From Streptomyces sp. AC550_RSS872 (GTDB lineage Bacteria > Actinomycetota > Actinomycetes > Streptomycetales > Streptomycetaceae): a stretch of 64,000 nucleotides of DNA. Position 1 is the stretch's first letter. Each line of letters opens with the position of its first letter. Below are positions 8,272 to 16,698 of the stretch, one piece after another. Location: contig NZ_JAGMUL010000145.1 of the NCBI RefSeq assembly GCF_019049285.1, positions 1,940 to 65,939 on the forward strand, read 5' to 3'. A program made the translations under genes and the position numbers. The notes beneath the pieces are model-generated. The model was not told where the DNA came from. It did not search any database and was given only the letters and a program-made list of their open reading frames with translations.

Positions 8272-9038
8272 CGCCGTCCTCCCCCGGCCGTCACGGCTTC
8301 CCGCCGTACGGCACGCGCGCGTGCGGCATGCTGTGCCGCCGCGGCGCCGAAGCCCTCGAAGATCCGGCGGGAGAGGGGGTCGGTGCTCGCGTACCACTCG
8401 GGGTGCCACTGCACGCCGAGCGCGAAGGCCCCGGCCCGCGCCACGGACAGGGCTTCCACCACGCCGTCATCGGCGACGGCCTCGGCTCGCAGCCCCGGTG
8501 CTAGGCGGTCGACCGCCTGCCCGTGCAGCGAGTTGACGCGGACCGGGGCGGTGCGCCCGAGCAGCCGGTGCAGGGTTCCGCCGTGGCTGATCCGCACCTC
8601 GTGGGCGGGCAGGTACTGCTGGTCCCTGGGAAGGGTGGGGTCCTCCCGGTGAGCCGCCGTGCCGAGGTCGCGCAGGGTGCCCCCGCAGGCCACGTTGATC
8701 TCCTGGAGGCCCCGGCAGATCCCGAGCAGAGGCAGCCCGGCGGCCACGGCCGACGGCACCGTCGAGAGGGCGAGCGCGTCGCGGTCGGCGTCGAAGGGGC
8801 CCCGGCAGGGTGCCCCGGCGTAGTGGTCCGGGGCGACATTGCTCTCGTGCCCGCCGAGGACGAGGCCGTCGAAGCGCCGCAGCGTCTCGTCCGGCAGGCT
8901 GCCGGGGCCCGGGAGCAGCACCACCGAGCAGTCGGCGACCTGTTCCAGGGCGGCGATGTACGCGCGGCGGACGGCGGCGTGCGGTACGCCGTCCCAGGTC
9001 TCGGTGGCGCAGGCGAGTGCGACGAGCGGTCGGTTCAT
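8268..9038 (-). CDS. Gamma-glutamyl-GABA hydrolase-like class I amidotransferase (PuuD family)
   Basis: A 256-residue stand-alone glutamine-amidotransferase fold of peptidase family C26. The nucleophile Cys is in GICRGLQEIN and the catalytic His in GVQWHPEWYA. PuuD-type enzymes hydrolyse gamma-glutamyl amides, so it could remove a gamma-glutamyl protecting group late in a pathway. The ATG at 9038 overlaps the MetY stop, and the gene's own stop overlaps metX, so the three are translationally coupled. The actual substrate is unknown. Confidence 0.85.
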   Translation of the reverse strand: MNRPLVALACATETWDGVPHAAVRRAYIAALEQVADCSVVLLPGPGSLPDETLRRFDGLVLGGHESNVAPDHYAGAPCRGPFDADRDALALSTVPSAVAAGLPLLGICRGLQEINVACGGTLRDLGTAAHREDPTLPRDQQYLPAHEVRISHGGTLHRLLGRTAPVRVNSLHGQAVDRLAPGLRAEAVADDGVVEALSVARAGAFALGVQWHPEWYASTDPLSRRIFEGFGAAAAQHAARARAVRREAVTAGGGRR

Positions 9039-10372
9039 GATGCCCCCAGTGCCCTTTCGAGATCGGCGAGCAGGTCGTCGATGTCCTCGACGCCCACGGC
9101 CAGGCGGATCGAGCCCTGGGTGACCCCGGCGGCCAGTTGGTCGGCCTCGGGGAGCTGGGCGTGCGTGGTGGAGGCCGGGTGGGTGGCGAGTGATCTGACG
9201 TCGCCGATGTTGGTCACGTGGGAGACCAGGCGGAGTGCCTCGATGAAACGGCAGCCGGCCTCCCGGCCGCCGGTGAGTTCGAACTGCACCAACGGCCCGC
9301 CGTTGTCCCCGAGGTAGCGCTCGGTCAGTCGCGCCTCGTCGCCGGTGGCTAGCCCCGGGTAGCGGACCGAGGCGACCCCCGGGTACTCCTGGAGGTAAGC
9401 CGCGACCCGTCGGGCGTTCTCCCCGTGGGCCCGCATCCGCAGCGGCAGCGTCTCCAGACCCTGGAGCAGCAGCCACGCGTTGAACGGGCTGAGGCACGGG
9501 CCGAGGTCGCGCAGCAGCGTCTCACGGGCCTTGAGGAGAAACGGGCTTCGGCCGAGCGGGCTGTCGAGGTCCAGGCCGGTCTCCGTCCAGACGACTCCCC
9601 CGTGCGCCGGGTCCGGTGTGGTGAGCAGGGGGTGACGGTCGGCGTGCGCCTGCCAGTCGAACCGGCCCGAGTCCAGGATCAGGCCGCCGAGGGTCGATCC
9701 GTGTCCGCCGATGTACTTCGTCGCCGAATAGACGACGATGTGGGCACCGTGCTCCATCGGCCGGCAGACGTACGGCAGCATCGTGTTGTCGAGGACGAGC
9801 GGCACGCCGAGGTCCTCGGCGAGCTCGGCCACCTCCTCGATCGGGAAGATCCGCAGCCGCGGGTTGGGCATGGTCTCGCCGAAGAAGCAGCGGGTCCGCT
9901 CGTCGCTCGCCTCGACGAAGTTCTTGGGGTCGCCGGGGCTGACGGTCCGCACCTCGATGCCGAACCGGGCGAAGGTGTTCGCGAGCAGGTTCCAGGTACC
10001 GCCGTACAGCTCGTCGGAACTGACGATGTTGTCGCCCGCCTGGCAGAGGTTCAGCAGGGCCAGGGCGATGGCGGCCTGCCCGGACGCGACGGCGAGGCCG
10101 GCCGCGGCGCCGTCCACCGCGGCCATACGCTCTTCCAGCACGTCGCAGGTCGGGTTGTTGAGGCGCGTGTAGGCGTGGCCGTCCTCCTGGAGGTCGAATA
10201 TGCCGGCTGCGGCGGCTGTGCTGGGGAGTTCGAAGGCCGCGGTCTGGAAGATCGGCGTGACGACCGGCGGGGTGATACCGAGGCGCCATTCGTAGCCGCC
10301 GTGGATGGTCGCGGACCTCGGGGTGCGGAACGCCTTCCGGTCGGTACGGACGGGAGTGTCATGGTCCGACAT
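9035..10372 (-). CDS. metY: O-acetylhomoserine aminocarboxypropyltransferase, MetY-like (internal start)
   Basis: The 445-residue soluble form begins at the ATG at 10372. It belongs to the Cys/Met-metabolism PLP family. YTRLNNPTCDVLEERMAA and SGQAAIALAL are the cofactor-pocket motifs, and SATKYIGGHGSTLGG holds the Schiff-base lysine. These enzymes replace the acetyl group of O-acetylhomoserine with a thiol or another nucleophile. GGAGGAGA lies 6 bases before this start, far better than expected by chance. Alongside MetX it could build a homoserine-derived amino acid for the cluster's product, or methionine. Confidence 0.85.
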   Translation of the reverse strand: MSDHDTPVRTDRKAFRTPRSATIHGGYEWRLGITPPVVTPIFQTAAFELPSTAAAAGIFDLQEDGHAYTRLNNPTCDVLEERMAAVDGAAAGLAVASGQAAIALALLNLCQAGDNIVSSDELYGGTWNLLANTFARFGIEVRTVSPGDPKNFVEASDERTRCFFGETMPNPRLRIFPIEEVAELAEDLGVPLVLDNTMLPYVCRPMEHGAHIVVYSATKYIGGHGSTLGGLILDSGRFDWQAHADRHPLLTTPDPAHGGVVWTETGLDLDSPLGRSPFLLKARETLLRDLGPCLSPFNAWLLLQGLETLPLRMRAHGENARRVAAYLQEYPGVASVRYPGLATGDEARLTERYLGDNGGPLVQFELTGGREAGCRFIEALRLVSHVTNIGDVRSLATHPASTTHAQLPEADQLAAGVTQGSIRLAVGVEDIDDLLADLERALGAS

Positions 10373-11329
10373 CAGCGGTCTCCTCCGGGGGGTCGGTACG
10401 CGGGTACGCCGTGCCGTGCCGCCGATCACGGCGGTCAGCAGGACGGTGAGCAACAGGACGGCGGCCGGGCCCTGTCGGAACGCGGGCCAGGGCAGTCGGG
10501 TGGCCAGGACCAGCGCGGCGGCCGCCCACCACACGGCCAGGTCGTCGCCCAGGACGAAATCCCGCAGGGTCCGCAGACGAGGGACGGGGGCGCCCGGAGC
10601 TGGTGCGGGAGGAGCCTCCCGGCCGCGAGCCGCACAGCGGTACCCGGTGAGGACGAGCAGCCCGGCCGCGGGCAGGAGGAGCGCGGTCATGACGCCCACT
10701 GCGCCTGCGGTGACGGCCGTTGCCCCCGCAGCCATCAGCAGCACCGCGATCGCGGCCTTGGCGGGACGTTCCGGCGGTCCGGCCACCGGCCGGCGCCCGA
10801 TGAGGCCGGGAGCGACGACCGCGACGACGAGGAGCAGGGCCAGCGGCGGGAGCCACGGGCGGGGTACGGCCGCCGCCGCGACCGCCGTCGCCACCACCAG
10901 CACCTCCGCGCCCGCCCTCAGCAACGCTCCGGCCATCGTGGCGCGAACGGACATGGCGCCCTTGGACGCGCCGCCGACGACCGTGCCACCCACGGCCGTT
11001 CGCCGCCGGACCTGGTGGAACACCGCCGTCTCGTCCCGCACCGGCACCGCCCCCAGTTCCCGGCGCGCGGCCCACACAAGCCACTGGAGTCCGGCCACCA
11101 GAACCACGACCGCGCCGGCTGCTTCCACCCAGTCCCGGGGCAGTACGACGAGGACGGCCGCCGCCCCGCCCGCCAGGGCCGCGAGCGACAGGACCGGTAA
11201 CGCGGCCGCCTGTGTCGCCGTACCGCGTCCCAGCGAGGCGACGGCGGCCACCTGTGTACGCGCCTCCCGCGCCTCGACGGCGATGAGCAGGCCCACGGCG
11301 GCGAGGCCCGGCACGGCGGCGGGGTTCAT
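9035..11329 (-). CDS. Membrane protein (COG4280-like) fused in frame to MetY-like sulfhydrylase
   Basis: From the ATG at 11329 (ATGA overlap with the upstream SDR) one frame runs 764 codons without a stop. Residues 1 to about 319 form a hydrophobic protein with around eight segments; VEAREARTQ near the N terminus and FVLGDDLAVWW near its end resemble the uncharacterised TMEM165/GDT1-like group COG4280. Residues 320-764 are a complete PLP-dependent O-acetylhomoserine sulfhydrylase. A strong ribosome site before codon 320 suggests the MetY part is also made alone. A TTA codon lies at 11198-11200 (residue 44). It may be a true fusion, or a lost stop codon after two separate genes. Confidence 0.65.
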   Translation of the reverse strand: MNPAAVPGLAAVGLLIAVEAREARTQVAAVASLGRGTATQAAALPVLSLAALAGGAAAVLVVLPRDWVEAAGAVVVLVAGLQWLVWAARRELGAVPVRDETAVFHQVRRRTAVGGTVVGGASKGAMSVRATMAGALLRAGAEVLVVATAVAAAAVPRPWLPPLALLLVVAVVAPGLIGRRPVAGPPERPAKAAIAVLLMAAGATAVTAGAVGVMTALLLPAAGLLVLTGYRCAARGREAPPAPAPGAPVPRLRTLRDFVLGDDLAVWWAAAALVLATRLPWPAFRQGPAAVLLLTVLLTAVIGGTARRTRVPTPRRRPLMSDHDTPVRTDRKAFRTPRSATIHGGYEWRLGITPPVVTPIFQTAAFELPSTAAAAGIFDLQEDGHAYTRLNNPTCDVLEERMAAVDGAAAGLAVASGQAAIALALLNLCQAGDNIVSSDELYGGTWNLLANTFARFGIEVRTVSPGDPKNFVEASDERTRCFFGETMPNPRLRIFPIEEVAELAEDLGVPLVLDNTMLPYVCRPMEHGAHIVVYSATKYIGGHGSTLGGLILDSGRFDWQAHADRHPLLTTPDPAHGGVVWTETGLDLDSPLGRSPFLLKARETLLRDLGPCLSPFNAWLLLQGLETLPLRMRAHGENARRVAAYLQEYPGVASVRYPGLATGDEARLTERYLGDNGGPLVQFELTGGREAGCRFIEALRLVSHVTNIGDVRSLATHPASTTHAQLPEADQLAAGVTQGSIRLAVGVEDIDDLLADLERALGAS
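10379..10386 (-). promoter_or_regulatory. Internal Shine-Dalgarno deciding the MetY start
   Basis: The minus strand reads GGAGGAGA, 6 bases before the ATG at 10372, inside the longer membrane-MetY reading frame. It supports independent initiation of MetY. Confidence 0.65.
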
Positions 11330-12420
11330 CCCGCGCCGCCCGTGCGCAGCAGTGCCTTGGACCGAACGGGCTGCTGTGCGAACCAGTAGCCGACAGCCGG
11401 GTCCAGGAACTCCGTCCAATGCGGGCAGGGCCCGACGGTTCCCGTCGGCGGCAGCACCCGGTCGTCCTCGAAGTACGGCCGGTACACGCCGATCAGCCGG
11501 TCGAGGAACGCCCGGGGAGGCATCGGTATCCCGTGCACCTGCCAGGCGTCGAGCGAGCGGCGCAGGAACTCCCAGCGGCGGAACGGCACCAGGGTCAGCT
11601 CCCGCACGGGGGCGCGTTCCGCCTGCGCCCGCGCCCGGTTGAGCGCTGCCACGGCCCCGGCGACCAGTTCCTCCAGCCTGGGCGCGGCCGTCCCCGACGA
11701 CGCCACGACATCCGCCACCGGACCGCCCCCCGCCGTGCGGTGCGCCACCGCGGCGAGCTCCGAGGCGACCCAGTCGACGGGGACGATGTCGATCCTTCGG
11801 TCACGTCCGCCCGGCAGCAGCGGCGGCTCGTGTCGGTCGATCAGCCCGAGCAGCGGATAGATGCCGTGGAACCGGCCGATGGCACCGGTACGGCTGTGTC
11901 CGACGACGAGGCTGCACGAGAACACGACCGGGCGCAGGTCGGCGTAGTCGGACCGCAGCAGGCGCTCCGCCTCGGCCTTGGTGGCCTCGTAGGTGTTGCG
12001 GTACTCCCACCCCTCGACCGCGGTGTACGCGGAGGAGACGTAGACGAACCGGGTGTCGCCGCCGAGCACCCGGGCCAGTTCGGCGACGTTGCGGGTGACC
12101 GCCACATTGCCGCGCCGGGCCGCCTCCAGGGACGCGGTCCAGCTCACATCGGCCGCCGCATGGACGACCACGGTGCGCCGCGCCGGGGCGAGTTCACGGG
12201 CGAGCGCGAGTGTCGACGGGCCGTCGGTGAGGTCGCGGACGACCGGCTGGACACGGGCCCGTACCGCATCGGAGGACCTGGACAGGAAGGCGTCCCGGGA
12301 GCGTTCGTTGCTGAAGACGCCGACCACCTCGGCCCAGGGAGCGTCCGCTGCCAGGGCGACGGCGAGTCCGGTGCCGACCGCGCCGCCGATACCGGTGATC
12401 AGCAGCCGTACGGCGGTCAC
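11326..12420 (-). CDS. NAD(P)-dependent SDR/epimerase-type oxidoreductase
   Basis: A 364-residue extended short-chain dehydrogenase. The dinucleotide-binding GxxGxxG is TGIGGAVGTG at residues 9-18, and the catalytic YxxxK is in NTYEATKAEAE. The layout, with a substrate domain after VVGHSRTGAIGRF, resembles the thioester-reductase/fatty acyl-CoA reductase (male sterility) branch. It may reduce or epimerise an activated intermediate of the pathway. The GTG start at 12420 overlaps the stop of the cyclase-like gene (GTGA), and its own stop overlaps the membrane protein start. Confidence 0.8.
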   Translation of the reverse strand: MTAVRLLITGIGGAVGTGLAVALAADAPWAEVVGVFSNERSRDAFLSRSSDAVRARVQPVVRDLTDGPSTLALARELAPARRTVVVHAAADVSWTASLEAARRGNVAVTRNVAELARVLGGDTRFVYVSSAYTAVEGWEYRNTYEATKAEAERLLRSDYADLRPVVFSCSLVVGHSRTGAIGRFHGIYPLLGLIDRHEPPLLPGGRDRRIDIVPVDWVASELAAVAHRTAGGGPVADVVASSGTAAPRLEELVAGAVAALNRARAQAERAPVRELTLVPFRRWEFLRRSLDAWQVHGIPMPPRAFLDRLIGVYRPYFEDDRVLPPTGTVGPCPHWTEFLDPAVGYWFAQQPVRSKALLRTGGAG

Positions 12421-12863
12421 GGCGACACCGGCGCGGGCCGGCGGTCGCGGATGGCGGCCAGCATGCTGCGGGAGTTGGACTCGATGGCCTGGATGCCGAT
12501 GGGGTCCAGGACCGCGGCGAGCGAGGGGATGCCGATGTCGAACTCGATCTCCAGGACTACCCGCACACCGGTCGGGGTCTCTTGCAGTTCCCAGAAACCG
12601 CGGAAGACCTCCAGGTCCCCGTCGGTCTGGTCGAAGTCGATCCGGCGCATGGGGGTGAAGACGTCGCGCTCGTCCCAGGTCACCTCGCTGCCGTTGAGCA
12701 GGACCCGCCAGGAGCTGAGTGCGGTGCCCTCCCCGCGCTCCAGGAAACGGATGCCGAGGACGTCGGCCATGTAGCCCGCGTGTGCCTCAAAATCGCACAG
12801 TACGGTCCACACATGCTCCAGTGGGGCGTCGTCGATCTCGACCTCGGTACGGACTACGGGCAC
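12417..12863 (-). CDS. SRPBCC-superfamily cyclase/dehydrase-like protein
   Basis: A 148-residue single-domain START/SRPBCC fold. The N-terminal EVEIDDAPLEHVWTVLCDFE and central DVFTPMRRIDFDQ are the polyketide-cyclase/aromatase-type pattern. Members bind hydrophobic or aromatic ligands and often catalyse dehydration or cyclisation. The GTG start at 12863 follows GAGAGGGG. There is no polyketide synthase in the window, so a classical polyketide role is unlikely. Its coupling with the SDR points to a shared substrate. Confidence 0.75.
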   Translation of the reverse strand: MPVVRTEVEIDDAPLEHVWTVLCDFEAHAGYMADVLGIRFLERGEGTALSSWRVLLNGSEVTWDERDVFTPMRRIDFDQTDGDLEVFRGFWELQETPTGVRVVLEIEFDIGIPSLAAVLDPIGIQAIESNSRSMLAAIRDRRPAPVSP

Positions 12864-12894
12864 GGTGCGGCCCCTCTCGAAAGGTGACGGCAGG

Positions 12895-14124
12895 TCAGTT
12901 GTGCTGGGCTGCGGGCATGTCGGATACGGCGGCGACCGCGGCGGCGATGGTTTCGAGCCCCCGGTCGAGGTCGTCCTGGCCGATCACCGCGGGGGGATAG
13001 ACCCGCAGGACCTGCGGGGCGCTGAGGCAGAAGCTGAGCAGGACACCGCGTTTGGCGGCCTCCAGGAGGATCTGGCCGGCGATGCCGGGTGAGGCCGTGT
13101 CGAGCCCGATCATCAGTCCCTCTCCGCGTATCTCGCGGATCCTCGGGTCGGTGCCCAGCAGCTCGCCGAGCCCCTTGCGTGCCGACTCGCCGAGCCGGCG
13201 TACGTCGTCCAGGAAGCCGTCCTGGCGGACGAGTTCGACCACCGCGGCGCCGACCCGCCCGGCCAGTGCGCCGCCGGCGAAGGAGGAGGCCAGCACCACG
13301 GGGTCGCCGCCCGCGCCGCCGATCCGGGCGCCGGAGTACACGACCGCGGCCGTCGGGACCAGGCCGCCGCCCAGAGCCTTGCCGACCAGCAGCAGGTCCG
13401 GCGGGCAGTCGTCGGCCGAGCGCCAGATCCGGCCGCAGCGGCCGAGGCCGGTCTGGATCTCGTCCAGTGCGAGCAGGGTGCCGGTCTCGTGGCACAGGTC
13501 GCGCAGGGCGGCGAGGTAGTCCGGGGCGACCGGCAGCACCCCGCCCTCGCCCCGGACCGGTTCGGCGAAGACCGCCGCGACCGTTCCCCGGGCGAGCACC
13601 CGGCGTGCCTGGCCGATGTCCCCCGGCTCCAGAAAGTGCGCCTTCGCCGCCAGGGGCACCGGTGAGCGCACCGCGTAGGTGTCGGACAGGTGCAGAGCGC
13701 CCGCGGTCTTGCCGTGGTACGAGCCGCGCAGCGCGGCGAACTCGGTGCGGCCGGTGGACAGGGCGGCCATCTTCATCGCCATCTCGACCGCCTCGGCACC
13801 ACTGTTGGCGAGGGCGACCTGGTCGAGGCCGGCGGGTGCGACGTCGATCAGTGCCTCGGCGCACCGGGTCGCTTCGGCGTTGCCGAGGACCTTCCCCGAC
13901 AGCCCCATGTGCTCCAGCTGGTCCCGTGCCGCCGCCACGATCTCCGGGTGCCGGTGGCCGATCAGATGGACGCCGAAGGACCCGAAGTCCAGCCAGCGGC
14001 GCCCGTCGGTGTCGCCGATCCAGGCGCCCTGGGCCTCCTGCTCGGCGGCCAGCAGCCCCGACATGCGCAGCAGCAGGGCCTTGGAACGGCCGAAGGCGGC
14101 CCCGTAGCGCTCGACGAACCCCAT
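12895..14124 (-). CDS. Class III PLP-dependent aminotransferase
   Basis: A 409-residue aminotransferase of the ornithine/acetylornithine type. NSGAEAVEMAMKMA binds the cofactor phosphate, LLALDEIQTGLGR holds the Asp that contacts the pyridine nitrogen, and the Schiff-base lysine is Lys249 in LLLVGKALGGG. Such enzymes usually transaminate omega-amino groups or aldehydes and often work after a carbonyl-forming reductase, which fits the SDR downstream. The ATG at 14124 lies one base beyond the previous stop. A long open frame extends upstream but only within the 176-residue gene. Confidence 0.88.
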   Translation of the reverse strand: MGFVERYGAAFGRSKALLLRMSGLLAAEQEAQGAWIGDTDGRRWLDFGSFGVHLIGHRHPEIVAAARDQLEHMGLSGKVLGNAEATRCAEALIDVAPAGLDQVALANSGAEAVEMAMKMAALSTGRTEFAALRGSYHGKTAGALHLSDTYAVRSPVPLAAKAHFLEPGDIGQARRVLARGTVAAVFAEPVRGEGGVLPVAPDYLAALRDLCHETGTLLALDEIQTGLGRCGRIWRSADDCPPDLLLVGKALGGGLVPTAAVVYSGARIGGAGGDPVVLASSFAGGALAGRVGAAVVELVRQDGFLDDVRRLGESARKGLGELLGTDPRIREIRGEGLMIGLDTASPGIAGQILLEAAKRGVLLSFCLSAPQVLRVYPPAVIGQDDLDRGLETIAAAVAAVSDMPAAQHN

Positions 14125-14125
14125 C

Positions 14126-14656
14126 TCACGCGTCCTTGAGGAACGGTTCGAGGAACGCGGCGTCGGTGCCGGCCGCGGTGCACAGCTTGGACCAGTTCCG
14201 CAGGGCCCGCAGCACCTCGCTCTGTCCGCTGGCCACCAGCGGGTCGGGGATCTGCCCGGGGAAGGCCTCGCACAGCCCGTCCCAGAGCTCACGCACTCCG
14301 GTGTCGTCGGCGTCGCTGCCACCGAACTCCTGCTCCAGCGCGAAGAGTTGGGCCAGCTCCGGGCCGGTGGCCTGGCAGACCTCGTGCAGGCCGTACTCCA
14401 GAGCCAGGGCGAGCTGGTGCCCTTCCCCGGCGGGTTCGGCTCCGGTCAGCCGGGTGTCCATCTCGGACAGCAGCTCCAGCAGCCGGAGTTTGACGGCCTG
14501 GCGCAACTGCGGCTGTTCCACGCCGCCTTCGAGGTCCTCGACGTAGGCACGGCCGTCGACGGACATCAGCCAGGCCACGGTGGCCCAGGCCCGGACCGCG
14601 GCCTCGGGGGGCAGGCCCCGGCCGGCCCGCACGCCGGGGAAGAGGGCGAGTTCCAT
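14126..14656 (-). CDS. Uncharacterised 176-residue protein
   Basis: I do not recognise this family. The protein is predicted mostly alpha-helical, acidic and soluble, with no signal peptide or metal-binding motif. Helical blocks such as AVKLRLLELLSEMD and ALALEYGLHEVC suggest a helical bundle, perhaps a partner or carrier-like protein. The ATG at 14656 has AAGGAG 5 bases upstream, so this is a genuine gene. It sits between the unknown 340-residue protein and the aminotransferase. Confidence 0.7.
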   Translation of the reverse strand: MELALFPGVRAGRGLPPEAAVRAWATVAWLMSVDGRAYVEDLEGGVEQPQLRQAVKLRLLELLSEMDTRLTGAEPAGEGHQLALALEYGLHEVCQATGPELAQLFALEQEFGGSDADDTGVRELWDGLCEAFPGQIPDPLVASGQSEVLRALRNWSKLCTAAGTDAAFLEPFLKDA

Positions 14657-14689
14657 CAGGCTCCTTCAGCAGGTGAATGCGACGGACGG

Positions 14690-15712
14690 TCAGACCGGAA
14701 GCAGCGTCACCGCGCCGGCTCGGGCGGCGCGCAGCAGGTCGGCGGGGGCTCCGACACCTTCCGGCAGATCGGCGAAGGGGATCGCGCCGGTGGGCAGCGG
14801 GTCCTGGCCGAGGAAGGTGGTACTCGCGCCCAGCAGCATGTCGGCGCCGGGCAGGAAACGCTGCCGGACCGGCTCGCCGACGGGTTCCACGGCGAGCGTC
14901 GGCGGGTGTCCCTCACCGGCGGCGGCGTAGACCTCGGTGAGCAGGGCGGTCAGGGCAGGAGCCAGCGGGCCGCCGTCCTTGCCCGCGAGCGCCTCGGAAA
15001 CGGGTGCGCGCAGCGCGTCCACGGCGGCCACGACCGGCTCCGTCCCGTGCTGCTCGCGAAAGCGGGTCCAGCGCAGCAGGAACCACTTGCGGTTGGAGTA
15101 GACGTCGAGGTGGTGCGAGAGCACGGCGTCCATCAGATGGAGCAGCGCGTTGACCGCGTAACCCACCCGCCCGCGGCGTTCACCGGCGGCCTCGGCCAGT
15201 GACAGGAACAGCACCTGCTCGGTGGCGGTGTGCAGGGAGGACCACTTCCACAGCCGGGCCAGCTCGGGCAGGTGGTCCAGATACGGCAGGGTCCGGTCCA
15301 GGGCCACGCCGTTGACCATCCGCTCCAGGTACTTGCGGCGCAGCTCGTGCTGTTTGTCCCAGCCGCGATACGCGAGCACTGACCGACGCGGATCGGCGTC
15401 CGCCAGCGCGCGCAGGTCGGCGAGCGCCGCGGCGGCCTCCTCCTCGGCGAAGGAGATGGCTTCGAGGTGGTTGGGGCCCTCGAAGAGCTGGGTCGCCATC
15501 CGCGCCCCCGCCATCGGTTCGCACTGGATCCGGATGAAGTCCACGTCGCTGGTGGCGTTGGCGAGCCCGTGCACCGGGGAGCTGGTGAGCAGGAAGTGGC
15601 GGGCCGGGCCGGTCCTGCCGGTCAGCAGGCTCTCCAGTCCGCCGGGGGTCAGTCCGCGCGAGGCCAGGAAGGTGTCGACATGGCGCAGCCGCGTCTCAGG
15701 CGTGATGGCCAT
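14690..15712 (-). CDS. Uncharacterised protein with nucleotidyltransferase-like N-terminal motif
   Basis: A 340-residue protein of unknown function. The N-terminal segment SSPVHGLANATSDVDFI resembles the G-S/A-...-D-x-D core of polymerase-beta-type nucleotidyltransferases, with D37-like and D39-like acidic residues two apart. The rest is helical, with KWFLLRWTRFRE in the middle. If the motif is real, it could attach a nucleotide to a small molecule, which fits the neighbouring nucleotide enzymes. The ATG at 15712 is preceded by GAGGAG. It overlaps the desaturase gene by 17 bases. Confidence 0.65.
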   Translation of the reverse strand: MAITPETRLRHVDTFLASRGLTPGGLESLLTGRTGPARHFLLTSSPVHGLANATSDVDFIRIQCEPMAGARMATQLFEGPNHLEAISFAEEEAAAALADLRALADADPRRSVLAYRGWDKQHELRRKYLERMVNGVALDRTLPYLDHLPELARLWKWSSLHTATEQVLFLSLAEAAGERRGRVGYAVNALLHLMDAVLSHHLDVYSNRKWFLLRWTRFREQHGTEPVVAAVDALRAPVSEALAGKDGGPLAPALTALLTEVYAAAGEGHPPTLAVEPVGEPVRQRFLPGADMLLGASTTFLGQDPLPTGAIPFADLPEGVGAPADLLRAARAGAVTLLPV

Positions 15713-16697
15713 CGGGCTCCTCGATCCGTGAGGTGGGGGTGGCGTACCGCAGCGCGCGGGCCTCGGCGACGTGTCGCAGCACGCTGGACGGGCCGAAGAG
15801 GTAGGAGTGCGAGATCCGGGCCTGGCCGCGGACGACCTGGTGCTCCATCAGCCGGCGGTGCAGGTCGGCCAGGTTGTAGCAGGGGACGCTGGGATAGAGG
15901 TGGTGCGCCAGGTGATAGTTGATCCTGCACGGGGAGAACAGGGCACGTTCCAGGGCTCCGGCGAGCACCGACCGGGTACCGCCGATCCCGGAGTCCTCCT
16001 CGCATCCGACGTGCTCGGCCATGTCGCGCAGCCGAAGGATCATGCTCAGCGCGGTGATCATCGGCACGATCCACAGCAGGAGATACGGCAGCCACCACCC
16101 GGTCGCCACCAGAACCACCGCCAGTGCGCCGAGCCCGCCGAGGAACAGGGCGCACCGGGCACGGCCCATCGCCTGCGCCACCGTGCGGTCCCCGCGCAGG
16201 ACCGGGAGCAGCGAGAACTGGTCCAGGGTGCCGACGGTCTTGACGATGTTCAGCGCGACCGCGTCCGCCGCGAACAGCCGGATCCAGTCGCGGGTGGTGT
16301 TGTCGATCGCGGTCGGGTCGTAGTCGGGGTCGCGGTCCGTGTTGAGGTAGCGGTGGTGTTCCAGGTGGTGCCGTCGGTACAGGGTGGTACTGATGAACAG
16401 GGGGAAGGCCAGCAGCAGATCGCTGACCAGGTCGTTCACCTTGCGGTCGGCAAACAGCAGCCGGTGCGCGCCGTCGTGCATCAGCACCGCGAGCGCGTGC
16501 TGGCGGGTCGCGATGACCACGATGGCGAGCGGATATCCGTACCAGCGGTCCCAGTACACCGCTCCCGCCGCGGTCGCGAGGATCACCGCCCACTGCCGGG
16601 CGATGGCGAGTGCGGCCCGCCCGGGCCTGCGCCGGGACAGCTCACGCAGTTCGGCGATGCCGAGCAGCCGCTCGGGGGCGCCCGTTCCTGATGCCAT
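15696..16697 (-). CDS. Membrane fatty-acid desaturase-like di-iron oxygenase
   Basis: A 333-residue integral-membrane desaturase/hydroxylase. The three histidine boxes that hold the two irons are present: HDGAH, HHLEHH and HLAHH. Four or so hydrophobic helices lie between them. In clusters without fatty-acid genes, this family can hydroxylate or desaturate unusual substrates. The ATG at 16697 lies 1 base after the stop of the dCTP-deaminase-like gene. Electron donors (ferredoxin and reductase) are not encoded nearby. Confidence 0.85.
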   Translation of the reverse strand: MASGTGAPERLLGIAELRELSRRRPGRAALAIARQWAVILATAAGAVYWDRWYGYPLAIVVIATRQHALAVLMHDGAHRLLFADRKVNDLVSDLLLAFPLFISTTLYRRHHLEHHRYLNTDRDPDYDPTAIDNTTRDWIRLFAADAVALNIVKTVGTLDQFSLLPVLRGDRTVAQAMGRARCALFLGGLGALAVVLVATGWWLPYLLLWIVPMITALSMILRLRDMAEHVGCEEDSGIGGTRSVLAGALERALFSPCRINYHLAHHLYPSVPCYNLADLHRRLMEHQVVRGQARISHSYLFGPSSVLRHVAEARALRYATPTSRIEEPDGHHA

Positions 16698-16698
16698 G

